From NCBI GenBank assembly GCA_959604115.1, contig CAUHBW010000122.1:1-9524 (forward strand): DNA of 9,524 nt. The letters are read 5' to 3'. The position numbers and the translations under genes were made by a program. The stretch comes from an uncultured Bilophila sp. GTDB lineage: Bacteria; Desulfobacterota; Desulfovibrionia; Desulfovibrionales; Desulfovibrionaceae. How positions within the stretch are numbered: the first letter of the stretch is position 1; each line of letters begins with the position of its first letter. Under the pieces are notes generated by a model. That model was not told the origin of the DNA. It ran no database searches and was given only the letters and a program-made list of their open reading frames with translations. Positions 1-6,982 of the stretch are shown one piece after another.

Positions 1-28
1 CCCTTCCCCCCTCCAATTTTTTATTGTT
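1..28. terminator. Partial copy of a C/T-rich hairpin terminator-like repeat, cut by the window edge
   Basis: On the plus strand the window opens with CCCTTCCCCCCTCC followed by AATTTTTTATT. This closely matches one arm and flank of the complete hairpin at 9481-9524, read on its minus strand (CCCTTCCCCCTCCCC then AATTTT). Only one arm is inside the window, so the fold itself cannot be seen. In plus orientation the arm followed by six T residues has the layout of an intrinsic terminator for a rightward transcript entering from outside. It also lies directly after the stop of the outer-membrane factor gene, so it probably ends the efflux operon too. Bidirectional use is inferred from the near-palindromic design. 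Confidence 0.5.
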
Positions 29-29
29 C

Positions 30-1451
30 CTATTCCTTCCAACCGCCGCCGAGAACCTTGTACAGGATGATCAGGTTCTGCTCGCGGGCGACGCGGGTGG
101 TGACGAGGTTGAGCTGGGAGTTGTACATGGAACGCTGGGAATCGAGCACGGTCAGATAGCTGTCGACGCCCTGATTGTAGCGTTCGGTGGACAGGCGGTA
201 GGTCTCGGACGTGGCGAATACGAGAGACTTCTGCGCTTCGAGCTGACCGGCCAGCGAAATCCGGCCGATCAGCGCGTCCGACACTTCCCGGAAGGCGGAC
301 TGGATGGCCTTTTCATAGTTCGCCACCGCGATCTTCTTGTCAGTCTCGGACACCCGCAGATTGGCGAGATTGCGCCCGCCCTCGAAGATCGGCAGGCTGA
401 CCTGCGGCATGAACGTCCACGTGCCCGTACCGCCGCCAAAGAGCCCGGAAAGCTCGTTCGACGCCGTGCCGATGCCCGCGGTCAGCGTGATGCGGGGGAA
501 GAAGTTCGCCCGCGCCGCGCCGATGTTCGCGTTCGACGCCTTGAGGGCGTGCTCGGCCTGAAGGATGTCCGGACGCTTGAGCAGCACGGCGGAGGGCAGT
601 CCCACCGGCAGTTCGGGCCACGCCGGCAGATCGGAAAGCGCCTGCGCCGGAAGCATGTCCGGGGTCACCTTCGTGCCCACAAGCAGGCCGAGCGCCGTGA
701 TGTCCTGCGCCACCTGACCGGTGTAGCGGGCGATGTCCACGCGAGCCGTATCCACGCTGGTCTGCGCCTGACGCAGATCCAGCTCGGACGAAACGCCCAC
801 CGCGTGACGCCGTTCGATCATCTCGTACGACGCCTTCTGGCTCTTGAGCGTCTCTGTGGCGATGGACAGACGCTCCCGGTCCGCAACCAGCGCAAGATAC
901 GCCTGCGCCACTTCGGAAACGAGACTCAGGCGCGCGCTCCGGTACGCCTCCTCGGTGCCGAGGTAGGTTTCCAGCGCCTGATCCTTGAGGCTGCGGATGC
1001 GCCCGAAGAAGTCCAGTTCATAACTGCTCATCCCCACGCTGAGGGCGTTCTGGCGCGACACCATCTGGCTCCCCGTGGAGGAGAGATCCTCGGACACGCC
1101 CTTGTTCGAGGACTCGCCCGTCGCGTCGATGCCGGGCATCAGGTCCGCGCGCTGTATCTGGTACAGCCCGCGCGCCCGCTCGATGTTCAGGGCGGACACG
1201 CGCAGGTCGCGGTTGTTCTCCAGCGCGAGCTGGATGATCTTCTGGAGATGCGGGTCAGTGAAGAACACCTTCCAGCCGATGTCGGCGGCATCCTTGTCCG
1301 AGGGGTCGGCGAGCGTCGTTCCCCTGGGCATCAGGTCGTCAGGCCACGCCTCCGCCACCGGAGCCTCCGGGCGGAAGTAGTTCGGAGCCATCGTGCAGCC
1401 GGGCAACAACACCGCCAGCGCGAGCGCCATATACTTTCCTGCTGACATCAT
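30..1451 (-). CDS. RND efflux outer-membrane factor, NodT/OprM-type lipoprotein
   Basis: This 473-aa protein is the outer-membrane exit channel of a tripartite efflux pump; family members form trimeric beta-barrels with long periplasmic helices that dock to the adaptor. The N-terminus is a lipoprotein signal with lipobox L16-P17-G18-C19, so C19 should be lipidated. Two outer-membrane efflux protein repeats cover roughly residues 60-255 and 280-465. Hallmarks are YELDFFGRIR (144-153), the second-repeat block LLKRPDILQAEHAL followed by NIGAARANFFPRITL (290-323), and the C-terminal LYKVLGGGW (463-471). Length is normal for the family. The start is the first of two adjacent ATG codons; it forms an ATGA overlap with the pump gene's TGA and has GGGAG about 10 nt upstream. 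The second ATG (1448) is also possible. It is the last gene of the efflux operon, so translation is probably coupled to the pump gene. Substrate is unknown. Confidence 0.95.
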   Translation of the reverse strand: MMSAGKYMALALAVLLPGCTMAPNYFRPEAPVAEAWPDDLMPRGTTLADPSDKDAADIGWKVFFTDPHLQKIIQLALENNRDLRVSALNIERARGLYQIQRADLMPGIDATGESSNKGVSEDLSSTGSQMVSRQNALSVGMSSYELDFFGRIRSLKDQALETYLGTEEAYRSARLSLVSEVAQAYLALVADRERLSIATETLKSQKASYEMIERRHAVGVSSELDLRQAQTSVDTARVDIARYTGQVAQDITALGLLVGTKVTPDMLPAQALSDLPAWPELPVGLPSAVLLKRPDILQAEHALKASNANIGAARANFFPRITLTAGIGTASNELSGLFGGGTGTWTFMPQVSLPIFEGGRNLANLRVSETDKKIAVANYEKAIQSAFREVSDALIGRISLAGQLEAQKSLVFATSETYRLSTERYNQGVDSYLTVLDSQRSMYNSQLNLVTTRVAREQNLIILYKVLGGGWKE

Positions 1452-4400
1452 CTGTTGGTATCTCCCGGTATGGTTTCAACAATGTTGGCGGTGCGGCGAC
1501 GCTTCCGCCGCTTCTTCCAACGGAACGAGAACACGGTGGTGACCACGACGAAGAACACCGGGATGTAGAAAATCCCGAGCGCCGTCGCCGCGAAGGTGCC
1601 GCCCATGACGCCCGTGCCGATGGCGTTCTGCCCGCCCGCGCCCGCGCCCGTACTGATGGCGAGGGGCAGGATGCCGAGCAGGAAGGCCAGCGAGGTCATC
1701 AGGATGGGCCGCAGACGCATGCGGGCGGCCTCGACCGTCGATTCGATCAGATCCCCGCCCTTGTCGTGCAGCTCCTTGGCGAACTCCACGATCAGAATGG
1801 CGTTCTTCGCCGAAAGGCCGATGGTCGCGAGCAGGCCCACCTGAAAGTACACGTCGTTGGACAACATCCGCATGTTCGCCGCGCCGAGCGCGCCGAGCAC
1901 GCCGAGCGGCACCACGAGGATGACCGCGAACGGCACGGACCAGCTTTCATACAGGGCGGCGAGGCAGAGGAACACCACCAGAATGGACAGCGCGAACAGC
2001 GCCGGAGCCTGCGAACCGGACAGGCGTTCCTGATAGGACAGGCCGGTCCATTCGTAGCCGATGCCCTGCGGCAGCTTCGAGGCGAGCTCCTCCATTTCCA
2101 GCATGGCCGTACCGGAGCTTACGCCCGGAGCGGACTGCCCGAGGATTTCCACGGACGGCACGCCGTTGTAGCGTTCCAGACGCGCGGGCGCGTATTCCCA
2201 GTGCGCCGAAGCGAAGGAGGAGAAGGGAACCATCTCGCCCTTGCCGTTGCGGAAGAACCATTTTTCCATGTCTTCCGGCACCATGCGGAACGGCGCGTCG
2301 CCCTGCACATAGACCTTCTTGACGCGGCCCTTGTCGAGGAAGTCGTCCGCGTAGGAGCTGCCCCAGACGGTGGACAGCGCCGAGTTGATGTCGGCGAGGC
2401 TCAGGCTGAGCGCGCCCGCCTTTTCGCGGTCGATGTCGATGCGCAGCTGCGGCTGGTCTTCCTGACCGTTGGGGCGCACGGCCACGAGGTTTTTGTTCTG
2501 GGCGGCCATGCCGAGAAGCTGGTTTCGGGCCTGAATGAGCGCCTCATGCCCGAGGCCGGACTTGTCCTGCAACTGGAAGTCGAAGCCGGTGGCGTTGCCG
2601 AGTTCCATGATGGCGGGCGGCGCGAAGGCGAACACCTGCGCATTGCGGATTTTCGAGAACGCGGCCATGGCGCGTCTGGACACCGCGTCCACCTTGAGGG
2701 ACGGGTCCTGACGTTCGCTCCAGTCCTTGAGGCGCACGAAGGCCATGGCCATGTTCTGGCCGTTGCCCGCGAAGCTGAACCCGAGCACGCCCATCATGCT
2801 TTCCACGGCGTCCTTCTCGTTTTCGAGCAGATACTTTTCGACCTGCTCCAGAACCTTGGTGGTTTCTTCCTGCGTGGCGCCGGTGGGAAGCTGGATCTGG
2901 GCGAACATCATGCCCTGATCCTCGTCGGGCAGGAAGCCCGAAGGCAGGGTCTTGAACATGAAGACCAGCCCGCCGACGAGCACGAGGTAGATGATCATGA
3001 AACGGCCCGCACGGCGGATGACGTAGGCCACGCCGCTCTGATAGCGCATCGTCGCCTTGTCGAACCAGCGGTTGAACCAGCCGAAGAACCCGTGCTGCGA
3101 GTGCACGTGATCCCCGCCCATAGGCTTGAGGATCGTGGCGCACAGGGCCGGGGTCAGCACGATGGCGACCACCACCGACAGCACCATGGCCGACACGATG
3201 GTCACGGAGAACTGCCGGTAGATGACGCCCACGGACCCGCCGAAGAAGGCCATGGGCACGAACACGGCGGAGAGCACCATGGCGATGCCGACCAGCGCGC
3301 CGGTGATCTGGTCCATGGATTTGCGGGCGGCTTCCTTGGGCGGAAGTTTCTCCTCGCTCATCACGCGCTCCACGTTTTCGACGACGACGATGGCGTCGTC
3401 CACAAGGAGCCCGATGGCGAGCACCACCGCGAACATGGTCAGCGTATTGATGGAATAGCCGAACGCCGCCAGCACGCCGAACGTGCCGAGGAGCACGACG
3501 GGCACGGCGATGGTCGGGATGAGGGTGGCGCGGAAGTTCTGGAGGAACAGGTACATGACCAGAAACACCAGAATCACGGCTTCGCCGAGGGTCTTCACCA
3601 CTTCGTGGATGGAGATTTCCACCACGGGCGTGGTGTCGAACGGGTACACGGTCTTCAGCCCCTGCGGGAAGAAGGCCTCGGCCCCTTTCAGGTAATCGTC
3701 GATGCTGGACGCGGTTTCCAGCGCGTTGGCGCCGGTGGCGAGCTTCACCGCGATGCCGGTGGAGGACTTGCCGTTGAAGCGGCTGAGCGTGGAGTAGCTT
3801 TCGCTGCCCAGCTCCACGCGGGCCACGTCCTTCACCCGGATGAGCGAGCCGTCCGGGTTGGTGCGCAGGATGACGTTGCCGAACTGTTCCGGCGTCTGCA
3901 AACGTTCCTGCACCGAGATGGCGAGGTTCATCTGCTGCCCCGGAACGGAGGGCGTACCGCCGAGCTGGCCGGCGGAAATCTGCGCGTTCTGGGCGCTGAT
4001 CGCGTTGAGCACGTCGCTCGGCATCAGGCTGTAGCTCTGGAGCTTGTGCGGATCGAGCCAGATGCGCATGCTGTACTGGCTGCCGAAGACCGACACTTCG
4101 CCGACGCCGGGAAGACGGCTGATCGGGTCCTTGAGGTTGGTCACCACGTAGTCCGCGATGTCGGCGTTGTCCATGCTGTTGTCTTCGGACACGAAGGCAT
4201 ACACCTTGAGGAAGTTCGCGGCGCGCTTGCGGACGGAGATGCCCTGACGCTGGACTTCCTGCGGGAGCAGGGGCGTGGCGAGCTGGAGCTTGTTCTGGAC
4301 CTGCACCTGCGCGATGTCCGGGTCGGCGTCCGCGCTGAAGGTCAGCGTGATCTGCGCCTGCCCCGAGGAGTCGCTCGTCGAGGACATGTACAGCAGATGG

Positions 4401-4618
4401 TCGAGGCCGTTCATGTTCTGTTCGATGACCTGCGTGACCGTGTCCTGCACGGTCTGGGCGGAGGCGCCGGGATACTGCGCTTCGATGCTGACGGTCGGCG
4501 GGGCGATGGACGGGTACTGCGAGATGGGCAGGTTCAGGATGGAAATCCCGCCCGCCAGCATGATGATGATGGAGATCACCCACGCAAAGACGGGGCGATC
4601 GATGAAGAAACGTGCCAT
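1448..4618 (-). CDS. RND multidrug efflux pump, inner-membrane HAE1-family permease (AcrB/MexB-like)
   Basis: This 1056-aa proton antiporter would sit in the inner membrane as a trimer and export substrates, probably lipophilic or amphipathic compounds, through the outer-membrane factor. It begins with the family-typical MARFFIDRPVFAWV, and the first transmembrane helix is about residues 10-28. The proton-relay residues are intact: D407 and D408 (GLLVDDAIVVVENV) in TM4, K938 (LSAKNAILIVEF) in TM10 and R968 (RMRLRPI), corresponding to AcrB D407, D408, K940 and R971. Most of the AcrB phenylalanine cluster is kept (F136, F178, F614, F616, F627), but the position aligned with AcrB F610 is methionine (M609). 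The C-terminus ends in a strongly basic stretch (RWKKRRKRRR, about 1033-1042) after the last helix. The start has AGAGG 6 nt upstream, overlapping the adaptor's stop codon. It is the middle gene of the operon. Exact substrates are not predictable from this. Confidence 0.97.
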   Translation of the reverse strand: MARFFIDRPVFAWVISIIIMLAGGISILNLPISQYPSIAPPTVSIEAQYPGASAQTVQDTVTQVIEQNMNGLDHLLYMSSTSDSSGQAQITLTFSADADPDIAQVQVQNKLQLATPLLPQEVQRQGISVRKRAANFLKVYAFVSEDNSMDNADIADYVVTNLKDPISRLPGVGEVSVFGSQYSMRIWLDPHKLQSYSLMPSDVLNAISAQNAQISAGQLGGTPSVPGQQMNLAISVQERLQTPEQFGNVILRTNPDGSLIRVKDVARVELGSESYSTLSRFNGKSSTGIAVKLATGANALETASSIDDYLKGAEAFFPQGLKTVYPFDTTPVVEISIHEVVKTLGEAVILVFLVMYLFLQNFRATLIPTIAVPVVLLGTFGVLAAFGYSINTLTMFAVVLAIGLLVDDAIVVVENVERVMSEEKLPPKEAARKSMDQITGALVGIAMVLSAVFVPMAFFGGSVGVIYRQFSVTIVSAMVLSVVVAIVLTPALCATILKPMGGDHVHSQHGFFGWFNRWFDKATMRYQSGVAYVIRRAGRFMIIYLVLVGGLVFMFKTLPSGFLPDEDQGMMFAQIQLPTGATQEETTKVLEQVEKYLLENEKDAVESMMGVLGFSFAGNGQNMAMAFVRLKDWSERQDPSLKVDAVSRRAMAAFSKIRNAQVFAFAPPAIMELGNATGFDFQLQDKSGLGHEALIQARNQLLGMAAQNKNLVAVRPNGQEDQPQLRIDIDREKAGALSLSLADINSALSTVWGSSYADDFLDKGRVKKVYVQGDAPFRMVPEDMEKWFFRNGKGEMVPFSSFASAHWEYAPARLERYNGVPSVEILGQSAPGVSSGTAMLEMEELASKLPQGIGYEWTGLSYQERLSGSQAPALFALSILVVFLCLAALYESWSVPFAVILVVPLGVLGALGAANMRMLSNDVYFQVGLLATIGLSAKNAILIVEFAKELHDKGGDLIESTVEAARMRLRPILMTSLAFLLGILPLAISTGAGAGGQNAIGTGVMGGTFAATALGIFYIPVFFVVVTTVFSFRWKKRRKRRRTANIVETIPGDTNR

Positions 4619-4627
4619 GAAAAACCT

Positions 4628-5821
4628 CTACCGCTTTTCGGAAGCAGGCGCGGCCTGCTGGTCGGAGGTGGGTTCGGCGATGCGAACGGTCGCGCCGGGA
4701 CGGATTTTCTGGAGTCCCTCGACGATGACCTTGTCCCCGGACTTGAGGCCGTCAAGCACCACCCAGTTCGAACCCTGCGTGCGGCCCACCTTGAGCGGGC
4801 GGACTTCCACCTTGTTCTCGGCGTTCACCACATAGGTGGTGGGGTTGCCCTTGGCGTCGCGGACGAGCGCGCGCTGCGGCAGCAGAATGGCCTGATCGTC
4901 CACGCCCTCGTTGAGGATCGCGCGCACGTACATGCCGGGCATGAGTTCCTGCTGGGGGTTCGGGAAGATGGCGCGCAGGGTGACCATGCCGGTGCTCTCG
5001 TCCACGCTCACGTCGGTGAACTGGAGGGTGCCCGCCTGTTCGTATTCGCTGCCGTCGTCGAGCAGCAGCCGGACGGCGGCGTGGCTCTGATCGGCGCGCT
5101 GGAGGGAGCCGCTTGTGAGGGCGCGCTTGAGGCGCAGCACCTCGGCGCTGGACTGGGTCACGTCCACATAGACGGGATCAAGCTGCTGCACCGTGGTGAG
5201 CGGACTGGTCTGGTTTTCGGTCACCAGCGCGCCCGGCGTCACCAGCGAACGGCTGATGCGCCCGGAGATGGGGGACGTCACCTTGGTGTAGTTCAGACGG
5301 ATTCGGGCGTTCTCCACGGCGGCCTTGTTGACGCCCACGTCGGCGAGCGCCTGCTTGTAGGCGGCCTCGGCGTCGTCGTATTCCTGCTTGCTGACCGCGC
5401 TGATGTGCACAAGATCCTTGAAGCGCTGCATCTTCAGGCGCGCGGGCGCGACGTTGGCTTCGGCCCGGACCAGATTGGCCTTGGCGCTGTCGAGGTCGGC
5501 CTGATAGGTGGCGGGATCGATCTGGTACAACGTGTCCCCCGCCTTTACGTCCGCGCCTTCCTGAAACAGACGCTTCTGGATGATGCCGCTGACCTGCGGG
5601 CGAACTTCGGCGATCTGGAAGGCGGACGTGCGGCCCGCCAGCTCCGTCGTGTACAGCACTTTCTGCGGGGTGACGATCTCGACGGCCACTTCCACGGCCG
5701 GAGCCCCGGAAGCCTGCGCGGCGGTCTTTTCGTCCTTGCAGCCCATGAGGGGCAGGCACAGCAGACCGGTCAAAAGGATCATGCCAAAGCGCAGCGGCAA
5801 ACGTTCGTGTTTCACCAACAT
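4628..5821 (-). CDS. RND efflux periplasmic adaptor (membrane fusion protein, AcrA/MexA-like lipoprotein)
   Basis: This 397-aa adaptor should bridge the RND pump and the outer-membrane channel. A signal peptide with lipobox L25-M26-G27-C28 predicts a lipid anchor in the inner membrane. The lipoyl half-motifs are around residues 63-103 (VRPQVSGIIQKRLFQEGADV) and 178-205 (SPISGRISRSLVTPGALVT). They flank an alpha-helical hairpin at about 104-175. A beta-barrel domain follows (about 213-300, with the family block FPNPQQELMPGMYVRA at 286-301), then a membrane-proximal domain (about 310-375). Length and order match AcrA/MexA. The start at 5821 has GAGG 4 nt upstream and gives a full signal peptide; an internal Met14 would truncate it. 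It is the first gene of the leftward operon: its stop lies 9 nt before the pump start, and its promoter must be in the 167-bp region shared with the TetR-type regulator. Confidence 0.95.
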   Translation of the reverse strand: MLVKHERLPLRFGMILLTGLLCLPLMGCKDEKTAAQASGAPAVEVAVEIVTPQKVLYTTELAGRTSAFQIAEVRPQVSGIIQKRLFQEGADVKAGDTLYQIDPATYQADLDSAKANLVRAEANVAPARLKMQRFKDLVHISAVSKQEYDDAEAAYKQALADVGVNKAAVENARIRLNYTKVTSPISGRISRSLVTPGALVTENQTSPLTTVQQLDPVYVDVTQSSAEVLRLKRALTSGSLQRADQSHAAVRLLLDDGSEYEQAGTLQFTDVSVDESTGMVTLRAIFPNPQQELMPGMYVRAILNEGVDDQAILLPQRALVRDAKGNPTTYVVNAENKVEVRPLKVGRTQGSNWVVLDGLKSGDKVIVEGLQKIRPGATVRIAEPTSDQQAAPASEKR

Positions 5822-5854
5822 AAAACCTCACTCTCAGGTTGTCGACGCGATCCG

Positions 5855-5860
5855 ATTATC
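5855..5860 (-). promoter_or_regulatory. Possible -10 element for the efflux operon
   Basis: The minus strand reads GATAAT here, 5 of 6 matches to the sigma-70 -10 consensus, 33 bp upstream of the adaptor ATG, which would give a leader of about 25 nt. No good -35 hexamer is present at 16-18 bp: the 17-bp position reads CGCTTG. That position falls in an imperfect palindrome (5876-5890, CAAG-CGA-CTTG core), so the promoter is either weak or helped by a protein. This is a visual call only. Confidence 0.35.
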
Positions 5861-5884
5861 CGCGCCCATAGAAAATACAAGCGA

Positions 5885-5912
5885 CTTGCATCTTCCGCAG
5901 GTTGCTTGCATC
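5885..5912. repeat. Pair of 8-bp direct repeats (CTTGCATC) 20 bp apart in the divergent promoter region
   Basis: CTTGCATC occurs at 5885-5892 and again at 5905-5912, so the copies are offset by exactly 20 bp, close to two turns of B-DNA, and would face the same side of the helix. The left copy also forms half of the short inverted repeat CAAG-CGA-CTTG (5878-5888). The pair lies upstream of the predicted efflux -10 and just upstream of the regulator's -35. The exact repeats are seen directly; a protein-binding role is inference. Confidence 0.45.
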
Positions 5913-5914
5913 GT

Positions 5915-5944
5915 TTGACAAAAACGAATTGGATAGAGTATGCT
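5915..5944 (+). promoter_or_regulatory. Predicted sigma-70 promoter of the TetR-type regulator gene
   Basis: A perfect -35 TTGACA (5915-5920) is followed after 18 bp by TATGCT (5939-5944), 4 of 6 matches to the -10 consensus. Transcription would start near 5951, giving a leader of about 38 nt to the ATG at 5989. A second possible element, TGCTATACT (5958-5966), is an extended -10 (TG-N-TATACT), but it has no matching -35 and would give a very short leader. The -10 lies inside the palindrome at 5931-5950, which fits autorepression. Confidence 0.6.
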
Positions 5945-5950
5945 CTATCC
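5931..5950. promoter_or_regulatory. 20-bp palindrome, candidate operator of the TetR-type regulator
   Basis: GGATAGAG (5931-5938) and CTCTATCC (5943-5950) are perfect inverted arms around TATG. The size and symmetry suit a TetR-family dimer, and the site covers the regulator's predicted -10 (5939-5944), so a bound repressor would block that promoter. The left edge is about 110 bp from the adaptor ATG and about 70 bp upstream of the efflux -10 candidate, so direct steric repression of the efflux operon from this site is less obvious. The palindrome is observed; binding is inferred from position. Confidence 0.65.
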
Positions 5951-5988
5951 GTTCATGTGCTATACTTCTCGAAAGGATGACTGTCAAG

Positions 5989-6633
5989 ATGGAACATCAC
6001 ACCGCCCGCAAGTACTCTTCGCCCACCCGGGAACGGCAGGCCGGCCAGACCCGGACCAACATCCTCGACGCGACGCAACGCCTGCTCATGGAGCGCGGCT
6101 ACGCCAAGACGACCATCGAGGCCATCGCGCAGGAGGCGGGAGTGGCCAAGCAGACGGTGTACGCCGTGTTCCAGTCCAAGCGCGGCATCGTGGCGGAGCT
6201 GCTGGACCGCGCCATGCTCACCGAACGGCTCTTTGAACTGTGCGACCGTTCCCTTGAAACGGCGGACGTCCACGAGGCCCTGCGGCTCACGGCGCAGCTT
6301 GTGCTCCAGGTCCACGACTCCCGAAGTCCGGTTTTCGATCTCCTGCGCGGGGCGGGCGTGCTCGACCCGGAACTCGCGCGCATCGAAAACGAAAGCCGCT
6401 GCTGCCATCGGAACGAGCAGGAAATGCACGTGCGTTTTCTCCTTCACGGACGGCGGCTCAAGGACAACATTTCGATGGAGATGGCGCTCGACGTGTTCTG
6501 GTGCCTCACCAGCCGGGACGTGTACAGAATGCTCGTGCAGGAGCGCGGGTGGTCCGGCGAAACCTACTGCAAGTGGCTCTACGAAATGCTCGTCTGCTCG
6601 CTCCTCTCCCACAGCGAGGTCAACGGGGAATAG
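5989..6633 (+). CDS. TetR/AcrR-family transcriptional regulator, probable local efflux repressor
   Basis: This is a 214-aa protein when started at 5989. Residues about 21-67 form a typical TetR N-terminal DNA-binding domain: TRTNILDATQRLLMERGYAK, then the helix-turn-helix TTIEAIAQEAGVAKQTVYAV (41-60) ending FQSK. The rest is a divergent, mostly helical ligand-binding and dimerisation domain (about 75-205), as usual for the family. The reading frame is open upstream, and an in-frame ATG lies at 5977. I chose 5989 because GAAAGGA (5971-5977) is then about 11 nt upstream, whereas it abuts the 5977 ATG with no spacing. The gene is divergent from the efflux operon, the classic arrangement of AcrR/MexR-like local repressors. 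The inducer is unknown. Regulation of the pump is inferred from context and from the palindrome in the shared region. Confidence 0.92.
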   Translation: MEHHTARKYSSPTRERQAGQTRTNILDATQRLLMERGYAKTTIEAIAQEAGVAKQTVYAVFQSKRGIVAELLDRAMLTERLFELCDRSLETADVHEALRLTAQLVLQVHDSRSPVFDLLRGAGVLDPELARIENESRCCHRNEQEMHVRFLLHGRRLKDNISMEMALDVFWCLTSRDVYRMLVQERGWSGETYCKWLYEMLVCSLLSHSEVNGE

Positions 6634-6982
6634 GCGCGGGAGGAAAAGAGGAAGATATCCCGGGATTGTTTCGCGGCAATGTGAAGAATGCAGCAAAATG
6701 TAACGGAATGTATCCGGTTCGCAGAATGGGATTGTTTTCGGGGGAGACGAACGCCGTTCGGCGGAACGGGACGGCGGGAATGCGCGCCGTGGGCGGCATG
6801 GAAAGACGGCTCGCAGCAACAACCGCAAGCGTCGGAGGCACGGCCCCGGCCTGCGGCGGGCGACGACGGACACTTTTTTCAACCGTCCGGGAAGAGACAT
6901 CGGACGATTTCTGCGGCATCCGGGAGCGGCTTGCGGAAGGCATCCGCAAGCGTCCGGCGGGACAACGCGGGACGGGCGGGGC
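6634..6982. other. Gene-free region between the TetR-type gene and the DUF1992 gene
   Basis: About 350 bp lie between two convergent stop codons. Open frames cross it on both strands, but none has a good ribosome-binding site, a recognisable protein or independence from the neighbouring genes. A run of six T (6874-6879) follows a weakly paired GC-rich stretch whose outer arms are CGTCG (6830-6834) and CGACG (6861-6865). This could be a poor rightward terminator for the TetR-type gene, but the stem is irregular and the T run is 8 nt away. The strongest structure is the stem-loop at 6929-6951, listed separately. Composition stays GC-rich and no insertion-sequence end or tRNA is seen. Confidence 0.5.
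6929..6951 (-). terminator. Stem-loop downstream of the DUF1992 gene, possible terminator without a T-tract
   Basis: GCTTGCGGA (6929-6937) pairs perfectly with TCCGCAAGC (6943-6951) around the 5-nt loop AGGCA, a GC-rich 9-bp stem. On the minus strand it begins 31 nt after the DUF1992 stop codon, a reasonable place for a 3' end. Neither side has a T-tract, so it is not a canonical intrinsic terminator; it could protect the 3' end or have no function. Confidence 0.35.

Noticed and set aside
24..1445. 473-codon plus-strand frame opposite the outer-membrane factor gene, the same length as the true gene
   Set aside because: Shadow of the minus-strand gene, low-complexity charged translation, no ribosome-binding site; the equal length is coincidental.
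2544..4583. 679-codon minus-strand frame inside the pump gene in another frame
   Set aside because: Arg/His/Pro-rich out-of-frame product fully contained in the RND pump coding sequence.
5846..5864. CGCG...CGCG palindrome around the efflux -10 as a second operator
   Set aside because: Only the outer 4 bp on each side pair; the inner positions mismatch, so it is no better than chance in GC-rich DNA.
1766..5980. Uninterrupted plus-strand open frame of 1404 codons antisense to the pump and adaptor genes
   Set aside because: It lies opposite two firmly identified genes. Its His/Glu/Arg/Gly-rich translation is what the reverse complement of GC-rich, GC3-biased codons gives, it shows no recognisable domain, and it runs through the divergent promoter region.
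5953..6900. Minus-strand frame of 315 codons opposite the TetR-type gene
   Set aside because: Antisense to a clear TetR-family protein; no family features and no initiation signals.
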